A stretch of DNA of 64,000 bases, from the NCBI GenBank assembly GCA_031277685.1, contig JAITLV010000335.1, forward strand, positions 1 through 64,000, read 5' to 3'. The stretch comes from Sphingobacterium sp. GTDB lineage: Bacteria; Bacteroidota; Bacteroidia; Sphingobacteriales; Sphingobacteriaceae. Each line of letters begins with the position of its first letter. Within the stretch, counting starts at the first letter, position 1. Shown here in pieces: positions 34,974-44,973 of the stretch. Position numbers and translations under genes: made by a program. The notes under the pieces are model-generated. The model did not search any database. It was not told where the DNA came from and saw only the letters and a program-made list of their open reading frames with translations.

Positions 34974-36134
34974 GTGGCACAAAGAAGCCCGGAAATAACC
35001 AATTTATTTGACAAATATCTTAATGGTACAGCGACAAAAGAAGAGACTTATCTTCTTTTGGATTATTTCAATATCGATGAGCATACTGATCAATTGAAGG
35101 ACTTGATATTGAAACAATTCAATACGACACTTCCAGTTGATTATAATGAAGAACAAATCAATTCTATGGTGGTCAAATTAGATAAGGCTATTTTGAACAA
35201 TGAGCTGCCATCCAGAAAAAGACTATTTTTAAAGCAAATTGTGTGGTGGACATCTGCTGCAATAATTCTATTTGCTGGAACACTTACATACATTATCTGG
35301 AGTTTCGAAAAAGACTATTTTATGCAAAAAATTGAAGTTGCTGAAATTCTGCCTGGAGGAAATAAAGCGACGCTAATTATTGATGGTCAGAAAAGAATAG
35401 ATCTAAGTGAGTTAGAAGGTACATTAACGACTAAAGATGGTAAAATATTATATATTGGTGGAAACAATATTGCTGCTATTAACAATGCAACTAGAGCTTC
35501 TATTGAAACACCAAGAGCCGGGCAATATAAGTTAATTCTGGAAGATGGTACAAAAATATGGCTCAATGCGGAATCAAAGGTTAGTTACCCGATAAGATTT
35601 ACTGGGAATGAAAGAAGAATAGTTATAAGTGGTGAAGTTTATTTGGAAGTTGCAAAAAACGATAAACAAAGATCTTTTTTTGTAGAAACGGATAAACAGG
35701 TTATTCAAGTGTTGGGAACAAAATTTAATATCAGGGCTTACCCAGATAATGATTTTCAAGCTACAACACTACTCGAAGGTTCTGTCATGGTTGAAGATAA
35801 ATACAGGAAAGAATCTCAAATTATAAAACCCGGTCAACAGGCATATACAACTTCTTTGGGAACAGACATCAGGAGTGTAGATACTGAGGATTTTATCGGA
35901 TGGACATCAGATCTCATCATGCTGAATAGCCTAAACCTGCAGGAAGTAACTCATGAGCTGGAAAGATGGTATGATGTGAAGTTTGAACCGATTTCAAGTG
36001 ATATTGGTAAGAAACGCGTTTTTGGATCGATTAAACGTAATGCCCCTTTAAAAGATATTCTATTAGCCTTGGAAAGTAGCTATAATGTTCAATTCACGAT
36101 AAAGGAAAGGAGGATATCTATCGACAAAAATTAA
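34974..36134 (+). CDS. FecR-family anti-sigma factor, locus D
   Basis: 386 residues starting at GTG, supported by a strong AAAGGAGAG just 3 bases upstream; no ATG is suitably placed. N-terminal cytoplasmic part to about 85, membrane span about 88-110 (WWTSAAIILFAGTLTYIIW). FecR domain: LEDGTKIWLNAESKVSYPI, GEVYLEVAKNDKQRSFFV, VLGTKFNIRAY. C-terminal part: LERWYDVKFEP and VFGSIKRNAPLKDILLALES. A typical anti-sigma protein; shine-Dalgarno-like sites are uncommon in this phylum, so strong translation may be meant. Confidence 0.92.
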   Translation: MAQRSPEITNLFDKYLNGTATKEETYLLLDYFNIDEHTDQLKDLILKQFNTTLPVDYNEEQINSMVVKLDKAILNNELPSRKRLFLKQIVWWTSAAIILFAGTLTYIIWSFEKDYFMQKIEVAEILPGGNKATLIIDGQKRIDLSELEGTLTTKDGKILYIGGNNIAAINNATRASIETPRAGQYKLILEDGTKIWLNAESKVSYPIRFTGNERRIVISGEVYLEVAKNDKQRSFFVETDKQVIQVLGTKFNIRAYPDNDFQATTLLEGSVMVEDKYRKESQIIKPGQQAYTTSLGTDIRSVDTEDFIGWTSDLIMLNSLNLQEVTHELERWYDVKFEPISSDIGKKRVFGSIKRNAPLKDILLALESSYNVQFTIKERRISIDKN

Positions 36135-36157
36135 AGACTGAAAGTCAAATAAAGCAA

Positions 36158-36194
36158 GCTGTGGTGTTCCACCACCACAGCATATTTTTATTTT
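36158..36194 (+). terminator. Attenuator-like hairpin between fecR and susC, locus D
   Basis: GCTGTGGTG, loop TTCCAC, then CACCACAGC: a perfect 9-bp stem, followed by ATATTTTTATTTT. It looks like a full terminator inside the operon and shares the GTG-loop-CAC apex with the other three loci. It would let the regulatory pair be expressed without the porin. Confidence 0.6.
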
Positions 36195-36246
36195 GGCTAC
36201 CGAACAATAAATTGACTGATTATTAACTAGTAACCCTAACAAATGT

Positions 36247-39200
36247 ATGGATAAATTTATTCATGCCAAAGGATGGTATTGCAATTTTCCATTCCGAGGT
36301 AACCTTTTTAAAATCCTGTGTATGAAATTAACGATATTTTTATCTTTATTTCTTTGCTTACAGGTGGCGGGAAAAACCTCTGCTCAAATAATAAACCTTG
36401 ATGTAAAATCTTCTTCTTTAAAAAGTGTATTAAGATCAATACAGAGACAGACCGATTATTCTTTTGTTGTTTCAGAAGATGTCTTGAAAAGAGCAGTACC
36501 CATCACAATTAAGATAAAAGAAAAACACATCAAGGAAGCCCTGCCTCTCCTTTTCGCTAATCAGACAATAGATTTTGAAATTGCCAATAAAGTCATTGTT
36601 TTAAAAGATAGGGGCTTATGGAGCGCTGTGACCTTTTCTCAAAAAAAAATGGAAAAACAGCAAATCAATATAATTGGGTCTGTCATGAATGAGGAAGGGG
36701 AACCCATGGGAGGCGTAAATATAACTGTCCAAGGCGATACCCGTGGGGTAGTGACTGACTTAAATGGAAAATTCATTATTAGAGCATTGCCAACTGATAA
36801 ACTCATTTTTACATTTTTAGGTATGGAGTCCCAGACCGTTGAGGTTGATCAACGTCGAATGATAACTGTAATAATGAAAAAACTGGCCGATCAGCTTGAA
36901 GAAGTTACCGTTATCGGTTACGGGCAACAGAAGAAAGAAAGTGTTGTGGCATCTCTTAACTCCATTGGTCCAAAAGAACTAACCATAAAGCAGAGAAATT
37001 TGCGGAATGTCCTAGCAGGACAAATAGCAGGTGTAATTGCTGTCCAAAGAAGTGGAGAGCCCGGCAATGACGCAGCAGCATTTTATATACGCGGACAAAG
37101 CTCATATGCCGGTGGTACATCACCTTTGGTTTTGGTTGATGGCGTACCGAGACGAATGGATGATATTGATGTTGACGAAATTGAAACTTTTACAGTCCTA
37201 AAGGATGCTGCAGCTACCGCCGTTTATGGAGCGGAAGGTGCAAATGGTGTAGTGTTAATTACTTCGAAAAGAGGTAAAATTCAAAAGACATTAGTGAATT
37301 TTTCAGCTCAGCAAAGTAAAATTAAACCTAAACGCTTGATGAAGCTTATGGATTCTTACAGTTACCTTTCATTGTTCAATGAAGCACTTTGGAATAACCA
37401 AGGAAATCCGGATAAAAGTGTCTTCCAGCCTCAATATACAGATGAAATTTTGGAAAAATATAGAACAGGCGCAGATCAGGACCTTTATCCTTCAGTGAAT
37501 TGGATGGATCTTGTTAGTCCATCAACAAGAACTACCAGATATACAACAAGTTTTAGAGGAGGGTCGGAAAAAACACGTTTCTTTACTTCAGGAGCATATT
37601 TTAAAGAGGATGGTATTTTTAAATCAAATACAGTAGACGACTATAATGCGAATATCGGACTCGAAAGGTTTAACCTGCGATCAAACGTAGATTTGGATTT
37701 AACTAAAAGCACGAAGCTCTCTGTTGATATGAGCGGACAGTATGTTAAAAGGAATCAACCAGGTTATAGTTCGGACCAAATCTTTGAATATATAAGTCAT
37801 TTTCCCGTGCATGTGATTCCTATGATATATTCTGACGGAACCGCATCAGATCATGGAGCTTATGGAGCTAGGGTAGAATACCAGCCATATAATATGCTCA
37901 ATAATAGTGGATATAGTAAAACATGGAGTTCATATCTTCAAACTAAAGTAAATCTGCAACAAGATCTTCACTTCCTAACTGAAGGGCTTTCTACAAATGG
38001 AGTTGTTAGTTTTGATGCTGATTTTAGTTCCTCACTTGTTCGATCCAAGACAGCCACTTCCTACTTTGCATTAGCACGAAAAGAAGATGGAAGCCTTGAT
38101 AAAAAGATGATGAAAGAAGGGGCAGTCCTTGGAAATCCAGCGCAGGGCAGTAGGGGAGGATCAAAGAAAATATACTTAGAAACCTCTCTGAATTATAAGC
38201 GAACATTTAATCAACTGCATGATGTAACTGCGCTTATTTTGTATATGCAGAAAGAAACACAATCTCAAAGTGAATCGGATGGCCTACAATTGCTGCCTTT
38301 TCGTAAACAGAGCGTGGTTGCCCGTGCTACTTACGGGTTCGATACCCGTTACTTATTCGAAGCAAGTATGGGTATAACTGGTAGTGAAAACTTTGCAGAA
38401 GGACACCGTTGGGGAGCTTTTCCTGCTGTGGGGGCTGCATGGTATATCAGCAATGAAAAGTTCATGAAAGGTTTGCAGAAACATATCAATAAGTTAAAGA
38501 TAAGAGGTTCTTATGGGATAACTGGTAACGACAATATCGGAAGTGCGCGTTTCCCATATAGGGAAAGTATTAATACAGGCGCGCCGGGTTATGGTTTTGG
38601 TTTAACTCCGGGAGCCGGTGGTGGCTCAAGCAATTCTCCGGGTGCTGGAATAGCAGAAGGAAGTTTTCCTATGCCAGGTCTAACCTGGGAAATTGAACGG
38701 AAAATAAACGCTGGGTTAGACCTCGGACTTTTCAAAGGCCGGATAGATTTAAGCGTCGATTATTTCCATAACAGAAGAACGGATATTTTATTACAACGCA
38801 GAACCGTTTCAAATGTCACCGGGTTTAGGACGTTTCCATATCAAAATTATGGAACTGTTGAAAATAAAGGAATTGATGGAAATTTAATTCTAAAACAAAA
38901 AGTAGGTGCGGTTAATTTATCTGCAAGAGGAAACTTTACTTTTGCGCGGAATAAAATTTTAGAATACGACGAAATTCCGCAACGATTCGAATACCAGAAT
39001 TATACAGGGAACCCTATTGGGCAGCCCTATCTTTATATCGCAGATGGTCTTTATACTCCTGATGATTTTGATATTACTGTAGCTTCAAATGGATCGCAAT
39101 CCTATCAATTAAAGCCGGGATTTGCTATTCCATCGGCAAATGTATCTCCTGGAGATTTAAAATATAAAGATCTAAATGGAGATGGAGTCATTGATTCCTA

Positions 39201-39735
39201 TGATCAGACCTATGATAATAAATTTTATGGTCAACTTCCAGAAATTGTGTACGGATTTGGTCTTAATGCAGAATGGAAAGGTCTATTTGTCGGTGTTTTC
39301 TTTCAAGGAACCGCGCATGCTTCCACCAATATGTTGGCAGAAGCAGGAAATTTAATTCCTTTTAGTTCTGGGGTCGACAACGGATCTTCAAGAATTGAAG
39401 TAGCGGATAGATGGACGGCAGAAAATCCGTATAATCAAAATGTTTTTATGCCTCGACTTCACGCTACAGGATTTAGCCAAAATAGCTGGGCAAGTACTTG
39501 GTGGTATCGCGATGCTTCGTTTCTGAGGCTTAAAAATATTGAAGTGGGCTATGACTTTGATAAAAAGATAATCAAAAGGTTAAAAATGAACAATCTAAGG
39601 GTCTACCTTCAAGGCACAAATATCGCCGTTTGGGATAAAATAAAATTTTGGGATCCAGAATTGGGAAATGCTAATTCCGGTGCAAAATATCCTTTAAGTA
39701 GTACTTATTCTGTTGGATTAGAGGTAACCTTGTAA
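36247..39735 (+). CDS. SusC/RagA-family TonB-dependent transporter, locus D
   Basis: 1162 residues. N-terminal extension, then a signal segment from Met27 (MKLTIFLSLFLCLQVAGKT, ending near TSAQ). STN domain: LDVKSSSLKSVLRSIQRQTD. Regulatory-like domain: GSVMNEEGEPMGGVNITVQ. TonB-box region EVTVIGYGQQKKESVVASL, plug (FYIRGQSSYAGGTSPLVLVD, LKDAAATAVYGAEGANGVV), then the barrel. Paired with the SusD encoded 12 bases downstream. No degradative enzyme is attached, so the ligand may be a small molecule or be released by an enzyme elsewhere. Confidence 0.95.
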   Translation: MDKFIHAKGWYCNFPFRGNLFKILCMKLTIFLSLFLCLQVAGKTSAQIINLDVKSSSLKSVLRSIQRQTDYSFVVSEDVLKRAVPITIKIKEKHIKEALPLLFANQTIDFEIANKVIVLKDRGLWSAVTFSQKKMEKQQINIIGSVMNEEGEPMGGVNITVQGDTRGVVTDLNGKFIIRALPTDKLIFTFLGMESQTVEVDQRRMITVIMKKLADQLEEVTVIGYGQQKKESVVASLNSIGPKELTIKQRNLRNVLAGQIAGVIAVQRSGEPGNDAAAFYIRGQSSYAGGTSPLVLVDGVPRRMDDIDVDEIETFTVLKDAAATAVYGAEGANGVVLITSKRGKIQKTLVNFSAQQSKIKPKRLMKLMDSYSYLSLFNEALWNNQGNPDKSVFQPQYTDEILEKYRTGADQDLYPSVNWMDLVSPSTRTTRYTTSFRGGSEKTRFFTSGAYFKEDGIFKSNTVDDYNANIGLERFNLRSNVDLDLTKSTKLSVDMSGQYVKRNQPGYSSDQIFEYISHFPVHVIPMIYSDGTASDHGAYGARVEYQPYNMLNNSGYSKTWSSYLQTKVNLQQDLHFLTEGLSTNGVVSFDADFSSSLVRSKTATSYFALARKEDGSLDKKMMKEGAVLGNPAQGSRGGSKKIYLETSLNYKRTFNQLHDVTALILYMQKETQSQSESDGLQLLPFRKQSVVARATYGFDTRYLFEASMGITGSENFAEGHRWGAFPAVGAAWYISNEKFMKGLQKHINKLKIRGSYGITGNDNIGSARFPYRESINTGAPGYGFGLTPGAGGGSSNSPGAGIAEGSFPMPGLTWEIERKINAGLDLGLFKGRIDLSVDYFHNRRTDILLQRRTVSNVTGFRTFPYQNYGTVENKGIDGNLILKQKVGAVNLSARGNFTFARNKILEYDEIPQRFEYQNYTGNPIGQPYLYIADGLYTPDDFDITVASNGSQSYQLKPGFAIPSANVSPGDLKYKDLNGDGVIDSYDQTYDNKFYGQLPEIVYGFGLNAEWKGLFVGVFFQGTAHASTNMLAEAGNLIPFSSGVDNGSSRIEVADRWTAENPYNQNVFMPRLHATGFSQNSWASTWWYRDASFLRLKNIEVGYDFDKKIIKRLKMNNLRVYLQGTNIAVWDKIKFWDPELGNANSGAKYPLSSTYSVGLEVTL

Positions 39736-39747
39736 GAGATAAAAATT

Positions 39748-41658
39748 ATGAAATTTTCAAACAAAATATTTTCAACAATTGCCTTTGGCATTACCATATT
39801 ACTTTTCTCAGGATGCAAAGATTATTTGGACGTTTCTGATGAAGTGGCCCAAAATTTAACACTCGAAGAGACTTTTGACAACCCCAATTATATTCGTAGG
39901 TGGCATGGAGGTCTATTTAATTCCATCTCGGAATATTCAAGTATCGGGCTTAATAAAGCAACTGGTTTTTCAGGTCTTTGGGTGTCCATGTGTGGGGAAA
40001 CGACGTTAAGCGGGAATGGATTTTATCCAATAATTTCAGGATTTACAAGTGCAACAGCCAATTATCATCGTTGGACAGCATTGTATCAGTATATTAGAGA
40101 TGCGCATATTTTTCTTCAAAGAGTTAGCCCTAAAGGAGGGCTGAATGACCAATATCAGATAACCGAAGAGGAAGTTCAACGTATGAAAGCAGAAGCTAAA
40201 TTCTTAATCGCATATAGCTACTTTTCACTTTTTGAAATGTATGGTCCTGTCCCTATCGTTAAAGAAATGGTTGATCCTGAGACTAAAAATTTAGATTTTG
40301 AAAGAGCTTCCATTGATGAAACCGTTTTTTATATAGATAATTTATTGCAAGAGGTCATTGCATCAGGAGATCTTCCTGAAACCCTTATAGAAAATGGTTC
40401 AGCTATCGGAAATGATAAATATAGATTGAACGAAATTGTACGTCCGACTTTAACAGTGGCTCTTGCTTTGAGAGCCAAATTATGGGTTTATGCAGCATCC
40501 CCCTTATTCAATGGCGGATATCAAGAGGCATTAGGTGTTACTAATCCTGATGGTAAGGTTATTTTTAACAATACGGAAAAGGTAAGATGGACTACTGCAA
40601 AGAAATGTCTAGAAGATCTTTTCAATAATTGTGTGAAAAATGGGCATCAACTTTTTAAAGTTTATACTAACGGGGTATTGAATTCAGACGAATCTATTTA
40701 TCAACTATTTCAGAATTACAATGATGAGATTTTGTGGGCATCAGGAGATAACCTCTATAATGCAGGAGGAATGGAGAAAAATACGAACCCAAGGGATTTA
40801 TATACAGGTTGGGGGTATATAGGAGTATCACAAAACTATGTAGATGCATTTTTGATGAAAGATGGGTTGACGATCGCTGAATCCAATTTATACCATGAGG
40901 ATGGCTTTACTGACGTTCTAAATCCATATAATGAAAACCGAAGAATTGATAACAATGTTTTCACGATGTATGCGAATCGTGAGCCTCGATTTTATGCGGC
41001 AATCGGTTATGAAGGAAAAAGCTGGCATATACAGCCTGTAGGAAAGCCAAATTATACATTGGGCTTTGCAAAAGGTGAAGGCAGCGGGAATTCTTCCGGA
41101 GATAATCCGCGCACAGGTTATCTTTTGACAAAATTTAAAAACAGAAAAATTCTGTACACGGGAAGCTATTTACAATCGTGGGCCCGCCCGTCAATTCTTT
41201 TCCGACTGGCTGATTTTTATCTTTATTATGCTGAGGTATGCAACGAAATCAATCCGAGCGATCCAAATATTATAAAATACCTTGATTTGGTCAGGGAGCG
41301 TGCAGGTATACCTGGATATCAACAACTGGCAAATACCGGGAAGAAAAATATTATTGGTGATCAGCAATTACAGCGCAAGATGATCCAACGCGAGCGCCAG
41401 GTAGAATTATTTGCAGAAGGCCAAAGATTCTTTGACATCAGAAGATGGATGATTTGTGAAGATAAAGAAGTTGATCCCACAGTATTTTATTCAATGAATA
41501 TGAACGGTTACAAAGACCGGCCTATAGGAGCTGCAGATTCTTATTTTACGCGAATATTGCTCGAAAAGCGGGCTTGGAATAGGGCAATGTATTTATATCC
41601 TATTCCTCAAAATGAGATCCAGAAAAGTAGATTGCTTGTGCAGAATCCTTTGTGGTAG
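39748..41658 (+). CDS. SusD/RagB-family surface lipoprotein, locus D
   Basis: 636 residues, lipobox Cys23 (LLFSGC). At this length it belongs to the large SusD subgroup. Landmarks: LEETFDNPNYIRRWHGGLFN, MKAEAKFLIAYSYFSLFEMY and GPVPIVKEM in the TPR core, and IQRERQVELFAEGQRFFDIR followed by RWMICED and LYPIPQNEI at the end. Last gene of the locus D operon; a strong terminator follows 27 bases later. Confidence 0.95.
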   Translation: MKFSNKIFSTIAFGITILLFSGCKDYLDVSDEVAQNLTLEETFDNPNYIRRWHGGLFNSISEYSSIGLNKATGFSGLWVSMCGETTLSGNGFYPIISGFTSATANYHRWTALYQYIRDAHIFLQRVSPKGGLNDQYQITEEEVQRMKAEAKFLIAYSYFSLFEMYGPVPIVKEMVDPETKNLDFERASIDETVFYIDNLLQEVIASGDLPETLIENGSAIGNDKYRLNEIVRPTLTVALALRAKLWVYAASPLFNGGYQEALGVTNPDGKVIFNNTEKVRWTTAKKCLEDLFNNCVKNGHQLFKVYTNGVLNSDESIYQLFQNYNDEILWASGDNLYNAGGMEKNTNPRDLYTGWGYIGVSQNYVDAFLMKDGLTIAESNLYHEDGFTDVLNPYNENRRIDNNVFTMYANREPRFYAAIGYEGKSWHIQPVGKPNYTLGFAKGEGSGNSSGDNPRTGYLLTKFKNRKILYTGSYLQSWARPSILFRLADFYLYYAEVCNEINPSDPNIIKYLDLVRERAGIPGYQQLANTGKKNIIGDQQLQRKMIQRERQVELFAEGQRFFDIRRWMICEDKEVDPTVFYSMNMNGYKDRPIGAADSYFTRILLEKRAWNRAMYLYPIPQNEIQKSRLLVQNPLW

Positions 41659-41685
41659 GGTATAAATTTCACAATGGTTAGTGTA

Positions 41686-41722
41686 CTGGGGGAGCCTTAA
41701 GGTTCCTTCGGTATTTTTTATT
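41686..41722 (+). terminator. Terminator of the locus D operon
   Basis: CTGGGGGAGCC, loop TTAA, then GGTTCCTTCGG: 11 pairs including four wobbles, followed by TATTTTTTATTT. A typical rho-independent terminator. Confidence 0.75.
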
Positions 41723-41769
41723 TGTACTAATATCTTACCACCGTCTTTACGCTCCTAATACAAAACATT

Positions 41770-41813
41770 AAACACCCCTAAAACCCAATTATTAACGGGA
41801 AATAGAGGTGTTT
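41770..41813 (-). terminator. Hairpin after the fimbrillin-like gene
   Basis: AAACACCCCTA and TAGAGGTGTTT pair with one mismatch around a 22-base loop that contains CCC/GGG. It lies 22 bases past the stop of the minus-strand gene and probably ends that operon. Confidence 0.45.
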
Positions 41814-41835
41814 GAAGATTAAGGCTGGTATGGAA

Positions 41836-43596
41836 TTAATTATTTGTTACGTTTCTAACACATCGTATTACAGCACCTTCATTGTGGTTTCTTTCAATTA
41901 CTGAAATATTGCTGAATGATCCATTGTTTACTTCACCATATAGTAAAAAATTAGTGTTATTACCAGAATATTTATTAGAACGAATCATCATTACACCTGT
42001 TCCTCTTTGGTTTCCTCCTGGACGGGATTGCATATTCCCATTTCTGTCCCTGTACCCGTAATAAGAAAGAACAAGATTGTTATCTGGATAAGCGGAATTT
42101 GCAGCACCAGAAGGAGCCCATGACATTGTGTGTCTATATCCATCGGAAACTTGGGAAATGGATGAGTTTCGATTTGTGTTTTGGGACAAATTCGTTATTT
42201 CCTGTGGGTTATTAAATTCCTGAGGTAATCTCCATGTCCCGTCTGGATATACACGTCTGCATGGATCAACAGTTTGGTAATCTGTACCTCTTGGAGTAGC
42301 CGTGCCGAAATTCCAAAATTCAGTATTGGTAATACCAAATGCATAGGCATTATTTGGTCTAAATCTGTAGGCATCTGAATTTCCAGCTGAATAACTTGAA
42401 CCATATAGCTTTGAAGAATCATAGATCAAATTTGTTCGTGCCCACATGAGTCCTCTCACATTGATTCCAGACTCAACCAATCGAATGCTCGCCAGTGAAA
42501 GTGTACCTTTTGTAAGTTTTAATTCTGCGCTGTGGTTAACTGGAACAATTGTATTTGCAGCAAACCCCCTGTTTGCGTTGTTATCTAATATTATCACTAA
42601 AGAATTCAATCTAACGCGTAAATTATTTGCAGGAATAGTTCTATTGGTATTTGCGGTAAATAATCGACCAATTTTTTGCGCATTACCCCATCTGCTGTCC
42701 ACAATTGTCATTTCGGAACTTTGTATCGGATCTGTATCCTCTAGATTAGAGAAATTACCATTAAAGATATTGAACGTTCCTGTTTGAATGATATTCGTAA
42801 ATGATGATCCAGTACCGGTTCCAATTGAAAATTTAGAGTTATCTGTAATAGGACCAAACATCCCTCTTGTATTCATACGTAAATCAATAGCAGCCATCTG
42901 GCGTAAGAAGAGAATATCAAGGTAATTTTCACCTTCTGTAGCCGTGATTTCTCCTGAGGCGAACATAAAATCTTTGTTTGCCAATGAAGAACTGCTAATA
43001 TTACCAGAGCCGTCAATATCTGGTACTGAGTTAGGGTCATTAATAGAGAACGCATACCACGAGTACTTTTTATCCGCCGCTACTTTAAGTTCGGGATCAT
43101 CTCCAGCATTTAAAACCCCATTATAAATAGGTGTAGAGTTACCTTCCTGCAAAAATACCAATCTGAATTTTTTGTTTTGGTTTAGGGGAACATCAGCTGC
43201 TTTCAAGGATCTCCCGGAAGAAGATGCTTTTAAAGCAGTTAAGGAATCAGCCTTATCTATTGCATTGGTCTGAATATCTGTAATAAAATCAAATTCGGCT
43301 CCGGCTTGAATATCAAATGGAGCTGGGCTATTCTGATCCATCGCTGATAAGGAAGATGTATTTGTCACTTTAGCTTTCGCGCTAAGTTGATCAGATGATC
43401 CGTTATTTTTAACCGGGCTGATATCGATGACATTATCATTGTCAATATATTTAACGGATCTAATCGAGATGTTATGCTCTCCTGATGGCATATCTTTCTC
43501 TTCTTTTTTTGAACATGAAATTGTAATTAAGGTGATCATGCCTAGCATAATCGACCATTTTGATTTGAACATTGTGTTTGTCATAACTTTTTTCAT
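41836..43596 (-). CDS. Fimbrillin-like surface lipoprotein, minus-strand unit
   Basis: 586 residues from the ATG at 43596, which gives a lipoprotein signal peptide with Cys28 (LITISC). The longer open frame upstream only overlaps the peptide gene. Two regions are seen: an N-terminal FimA/Mfa1-like beta-sandwich half (KKYSWYAFSINDPNSVPDI, GENYLDILFLRQMAAIDLRM, typical of fimbrillin-family shaft or tip proteins), and a C-terminal domain (GLMWARTNLIYDSSKLYGSS, CRRVYPDGTWRLPQEFNNPQ, ending GAVIRCVRN) of the FISUMP type. Only 4 bases separate it from the small peptide gene, so they form one transcript. It could be a fimbrial subunit or adhesin processed at the cell surface. Confidence 0.7.
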   Translation of the reverse strand: MKKVMTNTMFKSKWSIMLGMITLITISCSKKEEKDMPSGEHNISIRSVKYIDNDNVIDISPVKNNGSSDQLSAKAKVTNTSSLSAMDQNSPAPFDIQAGAEFDFITDIQTNAIDKADSLTALKASSSGRSLKAADVPLNQNKKFRLVFLQEGNSTPIYNGVLNAGDDPELKVAADKKYSWYAFSINDPNSVPDIDGSGNISSSSLANKDFMFASGEITATEGENYLDILFLRQMAAIDLRMNTRGMFGPITDNSKFSIGTGTGSSFTNIIQTGTFNIFNGNFSNLEDTDPIQSSEMTIVDSRWGNAQKIGRLFTANTNRTIPANNLRVRLNSLVIILDNNANRGFAANTIVPVNHSAELKLTKGTLSLASIRLVESGINVRGLMWARTNLIYDSSKLYGSSYSAGNSDAYRFRPNNAYAFGITNTEFWNFGTATPRGTDYQTVDPCRRVYPDGTWRLPQEFNNPQEITNLSQNTNRNSSISQVSDGYRHTMSWAPSGAANSAYPDNNLVLSYYGYRDRNGNMQSRPGGNQRGTGVMMIRSNKYSGNNTNFLLYGEVNNGSFSNISVIERNHNEGAVIRCVRNVTNN

Positions 43597-43600
43597 GCTA

Positions 43601-43786
43601 TTAAAGATCAAAGTCCCTTCCGTTGGACCATCCCGATTCCCACTCCCTTTCCTGCGGAACTTGGTTATCTGCGCCTGTATTGATGTTGGCAGAACCTGCA
43701 GCAATTCCCTGCTCAAGTTCTACTGTCGTAGAAACGATTCTTGGGGCGATGTACTCCAATTTTTTCTTTTTGATTTTGTTTTCCAT
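43601..43786 (-). CDS. Small GSA-motif peptide, copy 2
   Basis: 61 residues. N-terminal half KKLEYIAPRIVSTTVELEQG then IAAGSA; C-terminal half ends in REWESGWSNGRDFDL. Basic start, no signal peptide, soluble. It is cotranscribed with the fimbrillin-like lipoprotein 4 bases downstream. Eleven residues around the centre (MEQGIAAGSA versus LEQGIAAGSA) are almost unchanged relative to copy 1 although the genes are 11 kb apart on opposite strands, which argues for selection. Function unknown; chaperone-like, regulatory or processed export peptide are all open. Confidence 0.7.
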   Translation of the reverse strand: MENKIKKKKLEYIAPRIVSTTVELEQGIAAGSANINTGADNQVPQEREWESGWSNGRDFDL

Positions 43787-44121
43787 AATACTTTACTTAT
43801 TTCCGTTTTTTAGTTGATTGAATTGTCAATTAAGGATCTTGATTTCCTTTATGATCACTACTTACTTTTAAAATAAAGACGCTAGCATTTTGAGTCAAAA
43901 GCACTCATTATGAATCATTTAATTTGATCGGCATAAAATTAGATAGTAGGAGTGAACTTGAGGTAGGATAGAAACGTGATTATTATGGGATAAAAACGAT
44001 TTAAAATAGCACGAATCAAAAGTATTTACAAGGAAAGCTCTATATTGCCTTCCCGAAAAGGTGTTTTCTTCAAAAAAAAAATGAATAATTTGTTTTATGA
44101 AATCTTTAAATTATACTTCCT

Positions 44122-44973
44122 TTAGCTCGTTTGGGATGTTTGGACTTCAGCTCGGATAATAGAAGGAGATTTACCTGTTATATTTTTCATAAATGTTGAA
44201 AAAGCCGGAATACTTTGAAACCCCAATTCAAAGGCAATTTCTTTAATGCTTAAATTTGACCCTAGTAGTAATCTTTGTGCTTCCAGCTGAATACGTTTGA
44301 TGATTAGATCTTTAGGTTTTTTATTGAGCTCTTTTTTTAATAAGACAGTAAGGTAATTTGCTCCCACCATAAGATTTTTGGCATAATATATAACTGACTT
44401 TTCTTCTTTGAAATGGTTTTCAACCATTTCCAGAAACTTAAATGTGATTGGTGATCTGTTTTCCGTATTTAATTGTTCGTTTATCCGATCTTTTATGATC
44501 CCGTCAATGATGGTCAAGATTAGCTGGGTACGAAGTTTTAAGACTTCATTTGACTCTTCTTCCAGTAGCTCCCGGTTTAAAATAATGAGTTCGTTGAAAA
44601 GCTTCTGAGATTTGTCATTAGGAAGATCAATGACCGGACAATAATTGAGATAAAGTGACGAGAACACTGATTTTATCATTCTTGTTTCTACAAAACTTTT
44701 GGAAAGTATTAACTTATGTCCTTGGGCAATTTCTTGCGTCTGCCAGGAATGGATCTGTCCGGGGAATGAAATGTGTAGTTGATTATCTCTGTTTTCATAA
44801 TGTTCAAAGTCAATAGAATGCCATCCAGCAGATTTCTCAAAGAAGAGAAATACATAGGAATCCGGAGATCTGAAATTATAATTTTCGTTAGAACCTGCTA
44901 CAGGAATATACGTGATATTGTCTTTAATATTAGCCTCCCATTCTAAATCTTTTTCTATATGTGATTTTTCCAT
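44122..44973 (-). CDS. AraC-family regulator, minus-strand unit
   Basis: 283 residues. The N-terminal cupin-like ligand domain contains LHISFPGQIHSW (PGQ at 71-73), a motif shared with the other three AraC proteins of this island. The C-terminal AraC DNA-binding domain holds two helix-turn-helices: SVIYYAKNLMVGANYLTVLL and LSIKEIAFELGFQSIPAFST, closing with FMKNITGKSPSIIR. It points toward the peptide/fimbrillin unit 335 bases downstream and is divergent from the AraC at 45433. It probably controls that unit; the ligand is unknown. Confidence 0.85.
   Translation of the reverse strand: MEKSHIEKDLEWEANIKDNITYIPVAGSNENYNFRSPDSYVFLFFEKSAGWHSIDFEHYENRDNQLHISFPGQIHSWQTQEIAQGHKLILSKSFVETRMIKSVFSSLYLNYCPVIDLPNDKSQKLFNELIILNRELLEEESNEVLKLRTQLILTIIDGIIKDRINEQLNTENRSPITFKFLEMVENHFKEEKSVIYYAKNLMVGANYLTVLLKKELNKKPKDLIIKRIQLEAQRLLLGSNLSIKEIAFELGFQSIPAFSTFMKNITGKSPSIIRAEVQTSQTS

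Noticed and set aside
43597..43716. Longer start for the fimbrillin-like lipoprotein, overlapping the peptide gene
   Set aside because: The extension reads through the peptide gene in another frame and would bury the lipoprotein signal peptide; the ATG at 43596 is better.
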